A DNA stretch of 15,251 nt from JAKSCF01 sp028279945. Lineage in GTDB: Bacteria; Bacillota; Clostridia; Peptostreptococcales; JAAYPU01. Shown piece after piece: positions 1 to 6,774 of this stretch (the stretch's first letter is position 1; the number at the start of each line of letters is the position of its first letter). The notes beneath the pieces were generated by a model, which saw nothing but the letters and a program-made list of their open reading frames with translations, made no database searches and was not told where the DNA came from. The stretch covers positions 1 to 15,251 of the forward strand of contig JANQMT010000032.1 of NCBI GenBank assembly GCA_028279945.1, written 5' to 3'. A program made the position numbers and the translations under genes.

Positions 1-70
1 GTGTTTTGACCTCATAGGTCTGGTCTGTTAGATTGATGTCCAATATTTTGGCATCTTTAAAATTTGTCAT
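1..70 (-). CDS. Probable aldehyde:ferredoxin oxidoreductase, first 23 codons (partial)
   Basis: An ATG at 70-68 opens a frame that runs off the left edge of the window with no stop. The visible product is 23 residues, including AKILDINLTDQTYEV. This resembles the extreme N-terminus of tungsten-dependent aldehyde:ferredoxin oxidoreductases, which begin with a short lead followed by a 'KILRIDLTTGKVEVE'-like strand. A purine-rich ribosome binding site (GGGAGGG, complement of 81-87) lies about 10 bases upstream and supports translation. Family enzymes oxidise aldehydes to carboxylic acids with ferredoxin in the cytoplasm and are typical of amino-acid-fermenting anaerobes. The gene follows the permease in the same direction and would fit beside the alcohol dehydrogenase of this module. 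Twenty-three residues are too few for certainty, because the pterin- and cluster-binding motifs lie outside the window. Confidence 0.55.
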   Translation of the reverse strand, partial: MTNFKDAKILDINLTDQTYEVKT

Positions 71-124
71 ATTTGTTGTCCCTCCCTAACAAATATAAGC
101 AGCATGGGTATCATTCATATCATA

Positions 125-190
125 TAAGCATGTTTGCTTAATAGCATTTGCCTTATGCTCATTCATAAAATAGTTGCATAAGGCAAATGC
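125..190. repeat. Tandem hairpins between permease and oxidoreductase genes
   Basis: Positions 144-158 (GCATTTGCCTTATGC) are perfectly complementary to 176-190, giving a 15-bp stem with a 17-base loop. A second, smaller hairpin (TAAGCA, TGTT loop, TGCTTA) follows at 125-140. In the transcribed (minus) direction neither is followed by a T-run, so they do not look like ordinary intrinsic terminators. They could be an mRNA processing or stabilising element that sets the permease:oxidoreductase ratio, or a protein-binding site. Confidence 0.6.
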
Positions 191-221
191 AAAATCAAAT
201 TATTCTTGATAAGCAGTATAT

Positions 222-1661
222 TTACGCATTGCTTTTTGCCTGCAGCCATTCGGTTACTGCTTCATCCCATTCAGGTAGTTCTTCGGAGCGTTCTAAAATA
301 TCTTTAGCAATATTTTGGATAGGTGTTTTCTCAAACATTTTCATTTTTTTTGTTTTCAACCATATCCCTGTATATGCTGCAAATAGTACCATAGCAATAA
401 GTGCCGGAACCAAATAATCTGTCAAAGTATAGATGGCATATACAACACCAATTATTCCAATAGGCATTGTTATTGCTGCTGCAGGTGCTTTCCAAAGTCT
501 TGGATAGTCAGGATATTTCTTTCTAAGAATCAAAACATCAATCATGGCAATTGCATAAGAAACCATCCAACAGATACAGGCAATCATAATCAGAGACAGG
601 ACTGTCCCTACATCTGCCCCGTTAGCTGTAATATATATAATGGTTGCTGCCATCAAAAGTGCTGTAAAAATAATGCCGTTCCATGGTGTTCTATATTTGG
701 GATGAATCTTTCCAAAGAAAGATGGAACAAGATTCTCTCTGGCCATTCCATACAACATTCTTGGAAGTGCTGCCATTTCAGCATTAGCAGTTGTAAATGC
801 GGCAACAATTGTTAATATTGTCATTACTAAAAAACCGGTGCTGCCCAACATATGTCCAGCCGCTTCTACATGAGGAATTGCAGAATTTATTAAGATATCT
901 GTAGGTGTATATTTACTTGCTGCTGTTGAAAAGATAACATCCATAATATAAATTGATATTAAGCCAATAATTAATGCATATGGAATATTTTTATATGGTT
1001 TTTTGTTCTCTTCTGCCATTGGACAAGCAAATTCAAAACCAATAAACCACCAAATTGCAATACCTACACTGGAGAAAACGGGGGCCCAGCCTGCTTCTTC
1101 TGAAATAATAGGTACATCAGCATTGATAACAGTTGCTCCTGCGGATTCTCCCAGGCCGGCCAGCCCCATGGTTCCTAATATACCAAAAGTAACCATCATA
1201 AAAATAGTAAGAATGGCTTCAGCTTTTCCATAGAACTCGACACCAAATAAATTCACCATTACAACCACGATCAAAAGTGCTGCAGATACAATTGGCTGTG
1301 GAATTCCAGTAAGGGATTCCATTGACAATCCGCCAATAACCTGCTGGGTGCCACCATCCGCTGCGATTAACATAATATAACCACTTAGAATTGCAAAAAC
1401 AGACCAAAACCTTCCTAAAGCCGGCATCGTATAGTCAGAAACCATTCCTCCGCCGGGAAGCATAGCAGTTAATTCTCCATAGGCAAATGCCGCTGCCATC
1501 ATAGGGATTAAACCAATCAATGCCGTAATAAATGCTGCTTTTCCCGCAGATCCGGCTACATTACCTACTGCAACCATTGCTGTACCAGATACCACAAGGC
1601 CTACTGCCGCCCCATACGCGGGCCAGAATCCTAAAACACGCTTTAGTTTTTGTCCTGACAT
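222..1661 (-). CDS. APC-superfamily amino acid/amine permease
   Basis: This encodes a 479-residue, very hydrophobic protein with roughly twelve membrane segments and the usual length of amino acid-polyamine-organocation transporters. The first helix carries the small-residue-rich stretch GAAVGLVVSGTAMVAVG, where APC carriers bind the substrate amino and carboxyl groups. A conserved-looking YGELTAMLPGGG follows after helix 2, as in many APC members, and the last ~40 residues are a charged cytoplasmic tail. The start was set at the ATG at 1661-1659 because AGGAGG (complement of 1668-1673) lies six bases upstream. An upstream in-frame ATG at 1682 would place this ribosome binding site inside the gene. 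It lies downstream of the iron alcohol dehydrogenase gene, probably in the same sigma-54-driven unit, and would import the pathway substrate. The substrate (amino acid, amine or N-acyl amino acid) cannot be inferred. Confidence 0.85.
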   Translation of the reverse strand: MSGQKLKRVLGFWPAYGAAVGLVVSGTAMVAVGNVAGSAGKAAFITALIGLIPMMAAAFAYGELTAMLPGGGMVSDYTMPALGRFWSVFAILSGYIMLIAADGGTQQVIGGLSMESLTGIPQPIVSAALLIVVVMVNLFGVEFYGKAEAILTIFMMVTFGILGTMGLAGLGESAGATVINADVPIISEEAGWAPVFSSVGIAIWWFIGFEFACPMAEENKKPYKNIPYALIIGLISIYIMDVIFSTAASKYTPTDILINSAIPHVEAAGHMLGSTGFLVMTILTIVAAFTTANAEMAALPRMLYGMARENLVPSFFGKIHPKYRTPWNGIIFTALLMAATIIYITANGADVGTVLSLIMIACICWMVSYAIAMIDVLILRKKYPDYPRLWKAPAAAITMPIGIIGVVYAIYTLTDYLVPALIAMVLFAAYTGIWLKTKKMKMFEKTPIQNIAKDILERSEELPEWDEAVTEWLQAKSNA

Positions 1662-1667
1662 TTTTTT

Positions 1668-1673
1668 CCTCCT
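1668..1673 (-). promoter_or_regulatory. Ribosome binding site fixing the permease start
   Basis: The minus strand reads AGGAGG six bases before the ATG at 1661-1659. It decides between this start and an in-frame ATG seven codons upstream, which has no comparable site. Confidence 0.85.
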
Positions 1674-1704
1674 AATTCTCAAACGTTTAATAATAACGAA
1701 TAGT

Positions 1705-1743
1705 GTTGATTCAAAAAGAAATTAGCTTTCCTTTTGAATCAAC
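1705..1743. repeat. 12-bp inverted repeat between alcohol dehydrogenase and permease genes
   Basis: GTTGATTCAAAA at 1705-1716 pairs perfectly with TTTTGAATCAAC at 1732-1743 across a 15-base loop. On the transcribed strand the hairpin lies about 90 bases after the dehydrogenase stop and 44 bases before the permease start. It is followed by ACTATTCGTTATT, which is not a T-run, so a partial terminator, processing signal or protein site are all possible. I saw no convincing promoter in this 169-base gap, which favours co-transcription of the two genes. Confidence 0.6.
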
Positions 1744-1830
1744 GAAATAAAATTATTCTTACAGAATCATTGTTACATAATCAAATTTGACAAATTTCTC
1801 ATACAATAATACAATGAAACTGTGTAATAT

Positions 1831-3009
1831 TTAACAAGCACCTTGTTTTTGTCCATAATACGCTTTTTCAAATAAATCGAGATATTCTGCTGCACCGGCT
1901 TTACGAGCGTTGCTATCTGCGGAAACATTTTTAGATGCGGCTTCTGCTAATTCAGGAAAGTCTTCCGGATTGATGCCTTCGATTTTATTCATCGACGGAA
2001 TATTTACATCATCGCATAGCTTTTGTAGTGCATCAACACCTTCTATAGCAGCATGGTAATCATCCATTCCTCTCACATCAATACCGAGAGCTTTTGCAAT
2101 CAATGCATGTTTTCTTGGATTAGCCGGGATGTTAAATTCTATAACGGTTGGTAATAATACAGCATTTGCAATGCCATGAGGTGTATCATACTTTCCTCCT
2201 AATGCTTCGGCCATACAGTGAACACCACCTACATCAGAATATCCGAATGCAATTCCTGCAATGTTACTGCCTAGCATCATTCCAGCACATGATTCGATGT
2301 CAGGGTTTAATACAGCTTGACGTAAATTTTTCTCAATTAATTCTATTGCGTACAGTGCACATGCATCCGTGTATGGGGTTGCAATTGTGCAGGTATATGC
2401 TTCCACTGCATGTGTCATGGCATCAATTCCACAGGAGGCCATAATATGTGGTGGAAGCGATAATAAAGTAGCCGGATCTACTAAAGCTACTTTTGCCGCC
2501 GCTTTTGGATCAAATATGTTTAATTTTGTATGAATTTTAGTATCGGTGATAACGGCAAATGGCGTTACTTCACTACCCGTTCCTGCAGTAGTTGGAATAG
2601 CAATTAAAGGTGTAATGTCTCTTTTTAGTAATTGGAATCCGCACCAATCCTGTACACTTCCTCCATGGGTTAATAAGGTGCCTATGGCTTTTGCAGTATC
2701 CATAGAGCTTCCCCCGCCCACTGCAACCAGTACATCAACCTTTTCTTTTTTTGCCAACTCATAACCATCCATACAATCAACATCTCTTGGGTTTGGTACA
2801 ATTTGATCGAAAATAACGACATCAATACCAACTCTTTTTAAGCTTTTTTCAACTGGGTCTGTCAGCCCTGCTTTTATTATGCCTTTATCTGAAACTAACA
2901 TTGCTTTTGTGCCGCCCAACTCTTTTGCTTCTTTTCCAACAGTTTGTGCTGCGTCCTCTCCATATTGAATCCTGGTAGGCAAATAAAAATCAAAATTTTC
3001 TAAAGTCAT
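1831..3009 (-). CDS. Iron-containing alcohol dehydrogenase (group III)
   Basis: This 392-residue protein has the normal length for the Fe-ADH family, cytoplasmic NAD(P)-linked enzymes that interconvert alcohols and aldehydes or ketones. The N-terminus (FDFYLPTRIQYGEDA) is typical. The nucleotide-binding GGGSSMD is at residues 98-104 and TTAGTGSEVT at 140-149. The four metal ligands appear to be D196, H200 (GIDAMTHAVEAYT), H264 (GGVHCMAEALGG) and H278 (DTPHG). The position four residues after H264, often histidine in the family (HxMAH), is glutamate 268 here. The start at 3009 fits the family N-terminus but lacks a well-placed ribosome binding site. A -24/-12 promoter and three activator-like sites lie upstream, so expression is probably controlled by the sigma-54 activator encoded at 4722-6695. 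It could act in alcohol oxidation or in aldehyde disposal alongside the aldehyde oxidoreductase. The substrate is unknown. Confidence 0.92.
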   Translation of the reverse strand: MTLENFDFYLPTRIQYGEDAAQTVGKEAKELGGTKAMLVSDKGIIKAGLTDPVEKSLKRVGIDVVIFDQIVPNPRDVDCMDGYELAKKEKVDVLVAVGGGSSMDTAKAIGTLLTHGGSVQDWCGFQLLKRDITPLIAIPTTAGTGSEVTPFAVITDTKIHTKLNIFDPKAAAKVALVDPATLLSLPPHIMASCGIDAMTHAVEAYTCTIATPYTDACALYAIELIEKNLRQAVLNPDIESCAGMMLGSNIAGIAFGYSDVGGVHCMAEALGGKYDTPHGIANAVLLPTVIEFNIPANPRKHALIAKALGIDVRGMDDYHAAIEGVDALQKLCDDVNIPSMNKIEGINPEDFPELAEAASKNVSADSNARKAGAAEYLDLFEKAYYGQKQGAC

Positions 3010-3065
3010 CTTTTTGTTTTGAAGCTTTCTGCTTCTTCTTCCCTCCTTCCGTTAAAAAAATGCAT
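3006..3065 (-). other. Possible 19-codon leader ORF overlapping the dehydrogenase start
   Basis: ATG at 3065-3063 opens a short frame encoding MHFFNGRREEEAESFKTKR. It ends in TGA at 3008-3006, overlapping the dehydrogenase ATG in the arrangement ATGA that often signals translational coupling. The SD-like GGAAGGAGGG (complement of 3041-3050) lies inside it, 31 bases before the dehydrogenase start, too far to serve it in the normal way. A second SD-like GAGGAGGTGG (complement of 3091-3100) lies 25 bases before this ATG, also too far. The peptide looks like translated ribosome-binding sequence rather than a conserved protein, so coding is doubtful. Confidence 0.25.
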
Positions 3066-3120
3066 TATTGTTATTGTTTTTTTATAGCCACCACCTCCTC
3101 ATCAATCTTTGTAGAAAATA

Positions 3121-3139
3121 TTTGCAAGCATTATACCAA
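3121..3139 (-). promoter_or_regulatory. Sigma-54 (-24/-12) promoter of the alcohol dehydrogenase gene
   Basis: The minus strand reads TTGGTATAATGCTTGCAAA. This matches the sigma-54 consensus TTGGCACG-N4-TTGCA at TTGG, the following A of the -24 box and the whole TTGCA. The GG (3137-3136) and GC (3125-3124) have the obligatory spacing. Predicted transcription starts near 3112, leaving a leader of about 100 bases before the dehydrogenase. The nearby sigma-54 activator gene and the repeated sites 86-178 bases upstream support the call. Confidence 0.75.
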
Positions 3140-3189
3140 TAGAAATTGCCCAAAAAATAGGAAAATTCTTTCCCCTTTTTTCAGTATTA

Positions 3190-3298
3190 TGTTCAAAAAA
3201 ATAACACTGGATTGATTAGTGTTATTTTTTTGAACATTCATAAATGTAACCCACTCTATTTCTTTGTTTTTTCTTAAAAAGTGTTCATTTGGTTAACA
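3190..3298 (-). promoter_or_regulatory. Three 17-bp activator-binding sites (upstream activating sequences)
   Basis: Three copies of a 17-bp site are present: TGTTCAAAAAAATAACA at 3190-3206, its exact reverse complement TGTTATTTTTTTGAACA at 3220-3236, and TGTTCATTTGGTTAACA at 3282-3298. The common pattern is TGTTCA-N5-WTAACA, an imperfect palindrome suited to a Fis-type HTH dimer. Centres lie 30 and 62 bases apart, close to whole helical turns, and at about -86, -116 and -178 from the predicted sigma-54 start. That is the usual place for enhancer sites. The likely ligand is the activator encoded at 4722-6695; this is inferred from position and family. Confidence 0.6.
3191..3235 (-). terminator. 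18-bp perfect hairpin, possible terminator of the amidohydrolase gene
   Basis: GTTCAAAAAAATAACACT at 3191-3208 is exactly complementary to 3218-3235 with a 9-base loop. Read from the amidohydrolase side, the stem AACACT/AGTGTT is preceded by an A-run and followed by ATTTTTTT, the form of a symmetrical intrinsic terminator. The GC content of the stem is low. The same bases form two of the three activator sites, so terminator and enhancer functions may be combined or one reading may be wrong. Confidence 0.5.
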
Positions 3299-3323
3299 TT
3301 TAATTTTTTAAATATTCTTTATA

Positions 3324-4715
3324 TTAAATTCTTCTCAAAAGTTTTCCCTCATGCAGCTTACCTGTCACCTTATTTCCTTCCACAATAATCTTACCATTTA
3401 CCAGAACGTACTTAATACCTTCCGGTGGTGCATCTGGGGATCCTTGTCCCATGTACTCGGCTTTATCAATTATTCTTTCATAATCAAAAATAACTAAATC
3501 CGCATCCTTCTCCTCCAATATGCAGCCTTTTCCCTCAATCCCAAATCTCTTGGCGGGCAAAATTGTAATTTTTTTGATAGCCTCTAACAAACCAATGGCT
3601 TTCTTTTCTCGTACATATCTCCCAATCAAACGTGGGAATGTGCCTGAAACTTCTGGGGCACCCATCTCAGGATAATGAGGTCCATCCGCAGCATTAGTCG
3701 ATATATAAACATAAGGTTTTTTCATGGCAGTGATTATGGCATCGGAATCACATACAAAAGCCGTTACCAATGTACTTGGATATTCTTTTCTAAGATAATC
3801 AAATAGCTCTCGACTACAATGTTCACCCATATAGAATCCTGAAGTAATTAATAAATCATTCACACTATAATCACCATATTCTTGCTCCCAGCCTGGGTCA
3901 AATATACTTGTGCCAATACAAGCAGAATACGCATCATATACACCGCTATCTGCTGTTATATCTAACCCTTTTCCAATAGCCTCTTCTATAAGACTGAGTC
4001 CTTTTTCCATAGCACCTCCGATTCCAACCATATACATGAGCTGTAAAATCTGTATGCTTACTCCGGTAATCTCAGCTGTTTTTACAATTTCATCAAAATA
4101 TTGCAGTGCTTCTAATCCATCTTTTCGTAAGTGCACTGTAATCAATCTGTTATATTTTTTTGCAACCTTCGCTAAATTAATGATTTCCAGACTAGATGTT
4201 CCAGGCGCAAATTCTAAACCAAAAGTTATTCCAAAAGCGCCATTTTCCATAAACCTCTCTGCTAAGTCTTCCATAAAATTTAGTTCTTTTGGAGATGCAG
4301 AATAATAGGGATCGGTAATCCCTGCAGCCGTACGAAGTGCAAAGGAATGAGAAATAAAAAAACCATGGTTAATAATAAAACCTTCTTCTGCAATTTTTTT
4401 TATAACATGACCGTTTAAGTTTCTTTCTCCTCCCAGTGTAGTCGTTCCCCCTTGCTTTACCAAACACTCTGCGGAATATGGGTTACCATCTACATGGGAA
4501 TGAAAATCAATAAAACCGGGCGAAACCATTAATCCGGCAGCATCAATTATGGTCTTTCCTTCAATGATGTCCTTTGTAATTTTTACTATTTTATCCCCGT
4601 CAATTCCAATATTCTTTTTCTCAATTTTATTATTAATAACATCAATAACTTCTCCATTGATAATTGCCACATCATATTTTCTATTGCTTTTTTTTCCCAA
4701 GCCCTCACTTCCCAT
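3324..4715 (-). CDS. Amidohydrolase of the N-acyl-D-amino-acid deacylase (D-aminoacylase) family
   Basis: This is a 463-residue amidohydrolase-superfamily protein. A small N-terminal beta-sandwich segment (YDVAIINGEVID) leads into PGFIDFHSHVDG with the metal pair H72/H74. H195 (TVHLRKDG) and D344 (AADGP) follow, then the family-typical GTFPRLIGRYVRE (358-370), LPAKRFGI (386-393), DADLVIFD and EGIKYVLVNG. This order matches D-aminoacylases, which hydrolyse N-acyl-D-amino acids in the cytoplasm. By eye, however, the bridging cysteine (TGNCG in characterised enzymes) aligns with GGERN (E97/R98), and the second metal histidine (ISHHK) aligns with ILQLM. The substrate and metal content may therefore differ. 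The ATG start lies six bases after the upstream regulator's stop with a weak ribosome binding site; a TTG at 4700 preceded by GTGAGGGC is an alternative. It is an operon partner of the sigma-54 activator. Confidence 0.8.
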   Translation of the reverse strand: MGSEGLGKKSNRKYDVAIINGEVIDVINNKIEKKNIGIDGDKIVKITKDIIEGKTIIDAAGLMVSPGFIDFHSHVDGNPYSAECLVKQGGTTTLGGERNLNGHVIKKIAEEGFIINHGFFISHSFALRTAAGITDPYYSASPKELNFMEDLAERFMENGAFGITFGLEFAPGTSSLEIINLAKVAKKYNRLITVHLRKDGLEALQYFDEIVKTAEITGVSIQILQLMYMVGIGGAMEKGLSLIEEAIGKGLDITADSGVYDAYSACIGTSIFDPGWEQEYGDYSVNDLLITSGFYMGEHCSRELFDYLRKEYPSTLVTAFVCDSDAIITAMKKPYVYISTNAADGPHYPEMGAPEVSGTFPRLIGRYVREKKAIGLLEAIKKITILPAKRFGIEGKGCILEEKDADLVIFDYERIIDKAEYMGQGSPDAPPEGIKYVLVNGKIIVEGNKVTGKLHEGKLLRRI

Positions 4716-4721
4716 CTTTGA

Positions 4722-6695
4722 TCAATTTGATTTATTGCGTTCTAATATTTTATAAATTGTTGTCCTGCTAATCCCTAATATTTCTGAGGTTTTCTTAATA
4801 TTGCCTTCATAGAACTTCAAAACTTTCATAATATATTTTTCTGTGACTACATTCAGTGGTTCAATTTCATTATTAGAAATCATTTCTTCTATGTCCCTAT
4901 ATTCTAAAATCTCTTTTGGAATCATATCTTTATTTATTTTATTTGATTTTGTTATGATTAGAAGTTTTTCAATTAAATTATGAAGCTGTCTGACGTTTCC
5001 AGGCCAATTGTAGTTCATAAGAATATTCAATGCGTCTTTATTAATTGTTTTATTGCCAATATTCAGACTTTTTATAAAATGTTCAACCAGTATTGGAATG
5101 TCTTCCTTTCGTTTTCTAAGAGGCGGTAATTTTATATTGATGACATTTAATCTATAAAATAAATCTTCTCTAAAGTTGCCTTTCTGGACTTCTTCCTCTA
5201 GATTCAAATTTGTGGCTGCAATTACTTGTACATCAATAGGAATTGGTGTGTAACCACCTATTCGCGTTATACGTTTTTCTTGTAGAACACGTAATAATTT
5301 TGCTTGCATTTCAATGGGCATATTTCCAATCTCGTCAAGAAAAATCGTTCCTTTATGTGCAAGCTCAAACTTTCCCCTCTGTCCACTTTTTTTTGCCCCA
5401 GTAAACGCCCCTTCTTCATATCCGAACAACTCACTTTCAAGTAATTGCCTCGGTATTGCACCACAATCTACTGCAATAAAAGGATTTTTTGCTCGCGCAC
5501 TATTATTATGGATGGCTTGGGCAAACATTTCTTTACCAGTTCCGCTTTCACCCTCAATCACTACTCTAAAACTATAGCTTGCAGCTTTTTTTCCTAAATC
5601 AATGACATCTCGAATTAATTTTGATTTTCCGATAATGTCCTTAAATGTAAAGTAAGCCTGATTTGCAATGTTTATCTGGCTCGCTAAGGCTTGTATTTCT
5701 TCCATTCTTGTAAATACAAATACTTTATTTTTTTTATCCGTTGTACCACCTGAGAAATATTTCACATTCAAAAAGCAACTGTAGCTTTTATATTTTCCAT
5801 TAATAATAATTTCATAAGTATTTACATCACTTAAGGTATCTATAATATTTATAATAGATGGCGTAGTATTCAAAATTCCTATATCTCTTCCGATAATTTT
5901 TTCCTTTACTTCTCCCAAAAATTTAGCCATCTCAGAATTTGTTTGGGTTATAATACCATCATTATTAACATATATAACACCATCCGTAACCGTTTCTAAT
6001 ATCTCACGTTGTTCTTCGCTGCTCTGTACAATTTGGTCATGTATCTCTTTCAGTGCAAGTTCATTTTGAATCGCTTTTGCTGCTGCCGTTACCATGCCTA
6101 AAGTATGTTTACATATTTGGTCAATAGTACCGGACATATTTAATATCGCTTTTAGTTTGCCTTTCTTGTCAAAAATAGGTGCAGCATAACATGCACCTTT
6201 TTGCAGCTCTTGACAATAATGCTCTGCTCCAATTATGGCCCATGGTTCTTTATGAAGAAGAACCATCCCCACGCTGCTTGTTCCTATAACGTCTTCTCTT
6301 TTACTCTCTCCAATAGCAAATTTCTTTGTTTTATTTTCAAGAGAAAACTCTTTTTTTGTGACGCTTTTTAATAAGTAGCCTTCATCATCAATAATTTCTA
6401 CATGAAACTCACAATCTTTTACTAACTCAAGTAGTGTCTCCATAAACGGTAGAGCAATATTTAACATGGTTTTATTTTTATTGATTTTATTTCTTATTTC
6501 GGATTCATCTAATAAAACCGGCTTATTTCTCATTAAATAATCAATTTTATTATCTTTACACCTTTTCCAAGATTCAGAAATTTCTTTTCTGATCTCCTCA
6601 GCAGCTTCCTTATGATACTTCACATAATTAACCCATGTATACTCATATCGTAATAATTCAGGATTTTCTAAACTAAAAAAAGGATTGTAAGCCAT
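4722..6695 (-). CDS. Sigma-54-dependent transcriptional activator, AcoR type (GAF-PAS-AAA+-HTH)
   Basis: This 657-residue enhancer-binding protein has four parts. The N-terminal region contains SWKRC (42-46) and a GAF-like sensor ending in EHYCQELQKGACYAAPIFD (158-176), as in AcoR/DhaR-type regulators. A PAS domain covers about 228-340 (TVTDGVIYVNNDGIITQTN). The AAA+ domain has Walker A GESGTGKE (382-389), the sigma-54 contact loop GAFTGA (429-434) and Walker B FLDEIGN (452-458). A Fis-type HTH closes the protein (GNIKKTSEILGISRTTIYKI, 631-650). The GAFTGA motif means it works only with sigma-54. The ATG has AAAGGAG about ten bases upstream. It is co-transcribed with the amidohydrolase gene. 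A -24/-12 promoter lies just beyond, so the likely targets are the dehydrogenase, permease and oxidoreductase genes. Two CodY-like boxes mark its promoter. The inducer is unknown. Confidence 0.93.
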   Translation of the reverse strand: MAYNPFFSLENPELLRYEYTWVNYVKYHKEAAEEIRKEISESWKRCKDNKIDYLMRNKPVLLDESEIRNKINKNKTMLNIALPFMETLLELVKDCEFHVEIIDDEGYLLKSVTKKEFSLENKTKKFAIGESKREDVIGTSSVGMVLLHKEPWAIIGAEHYCQELQKGACYAAPIFDKKGKLKAILNMSGTIDQICKHTLGMVTAAAKAIQNELALKEIHDQIVQSSEEQREILETVTDGVIYVNNDGIITQTNSEMAKFLGEVKEKIIGRDIGILNTTPSIINIIDTLSDVNTYEIIINGKYKSYSCFLNVKYFSGGTTDKKNKVFVFTRMEEIQALASQINIANQAYFTFKDIIGKSKLIRDVIDLGKKAASYSFRVVIEGESGTGKEMFAQAIHNNSARAKNPFIAVDCGAIPRQLLESELFGYEEGAFTGAKKSGQRGKFELAHKGTIFLDEIGNMPIEMQAKLLRVLQEKRITRIGGYTPIPIDVQVIAATNLNLEEEVQKGNFREDLFYRLNVINIKLPPLRKRKEDIPILVEHFIKSLNIGNKTINKDALNILMNYNWPGNVRQLHNLIEKLLIITKSNKINKDMIPKEILEYRDIEEMISNNEIEPLNVVTEKYIMKVLKFYEGNIKKTSEILGISRTTIYKILERNKSN

Positions 6696-6711
6696 TAATA
6701 ATCATCTCCTT

Positions 6712-6726
6712 TAATTACAGAAAATT
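6712..6726 (-). promoter_or_regulatory. CodY-like box in the activator leader
   Basis: The minus strand reads AATTTTCTGTAATTA, 12 of 15 matches to the CodY consensus AATTTTCWGAAAATT. It lies between the predicted transcription start and the activator's ribosome binding site, a position compatible with a roadblock. CodY binding is inferred from the match and from the likely role of the module in amino-acid catabolism. Confidence 0.4.
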
Positions 6727-6764
6727 TTTTGTATTACGTTTGTCGAAACTTGATTTTGATATTA

Positions 6765-6773
6765 ATTATAACA
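6765..6773 (-). promoter_or_regulatory. Extended -10 promoter of the activator-amidohydrolase operon
   Basis: The minus strand reads TGTTATAAT: a perfect TATAAT (6770-6765) with an upstream TGN extension. No good -35 hexamer is visible at 16-18 bases upstream, as is common for extended -10 promoters. Transcription would start near 6758, about 60 bases before the activator ATG. Confidence 0.6.
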
Positions 6774-6774
6774 T

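Noticed and set aside
1662..1830. Separate sigma-A or sigma-54 promoter for the permease
   Set aside because: The best candidates (TTGTCA with ATGATT) are poor and no GG/GC pair with sigma-54 spacing exists, so co-transcription with the dehydrogenase is simpler.
2148..2444. Plus-strand open frame of 98 codons inside the dehydrogenase gene
   Set aside because: It lacks a ribosome binding site, is rich in His/Leu/Gln from antisense reading, and overlaps a certain gene. Other overlapping frames (for example 3910-4305, 5314-5577, 6876-7187, 9371-9724) were rejected for the same reasons.
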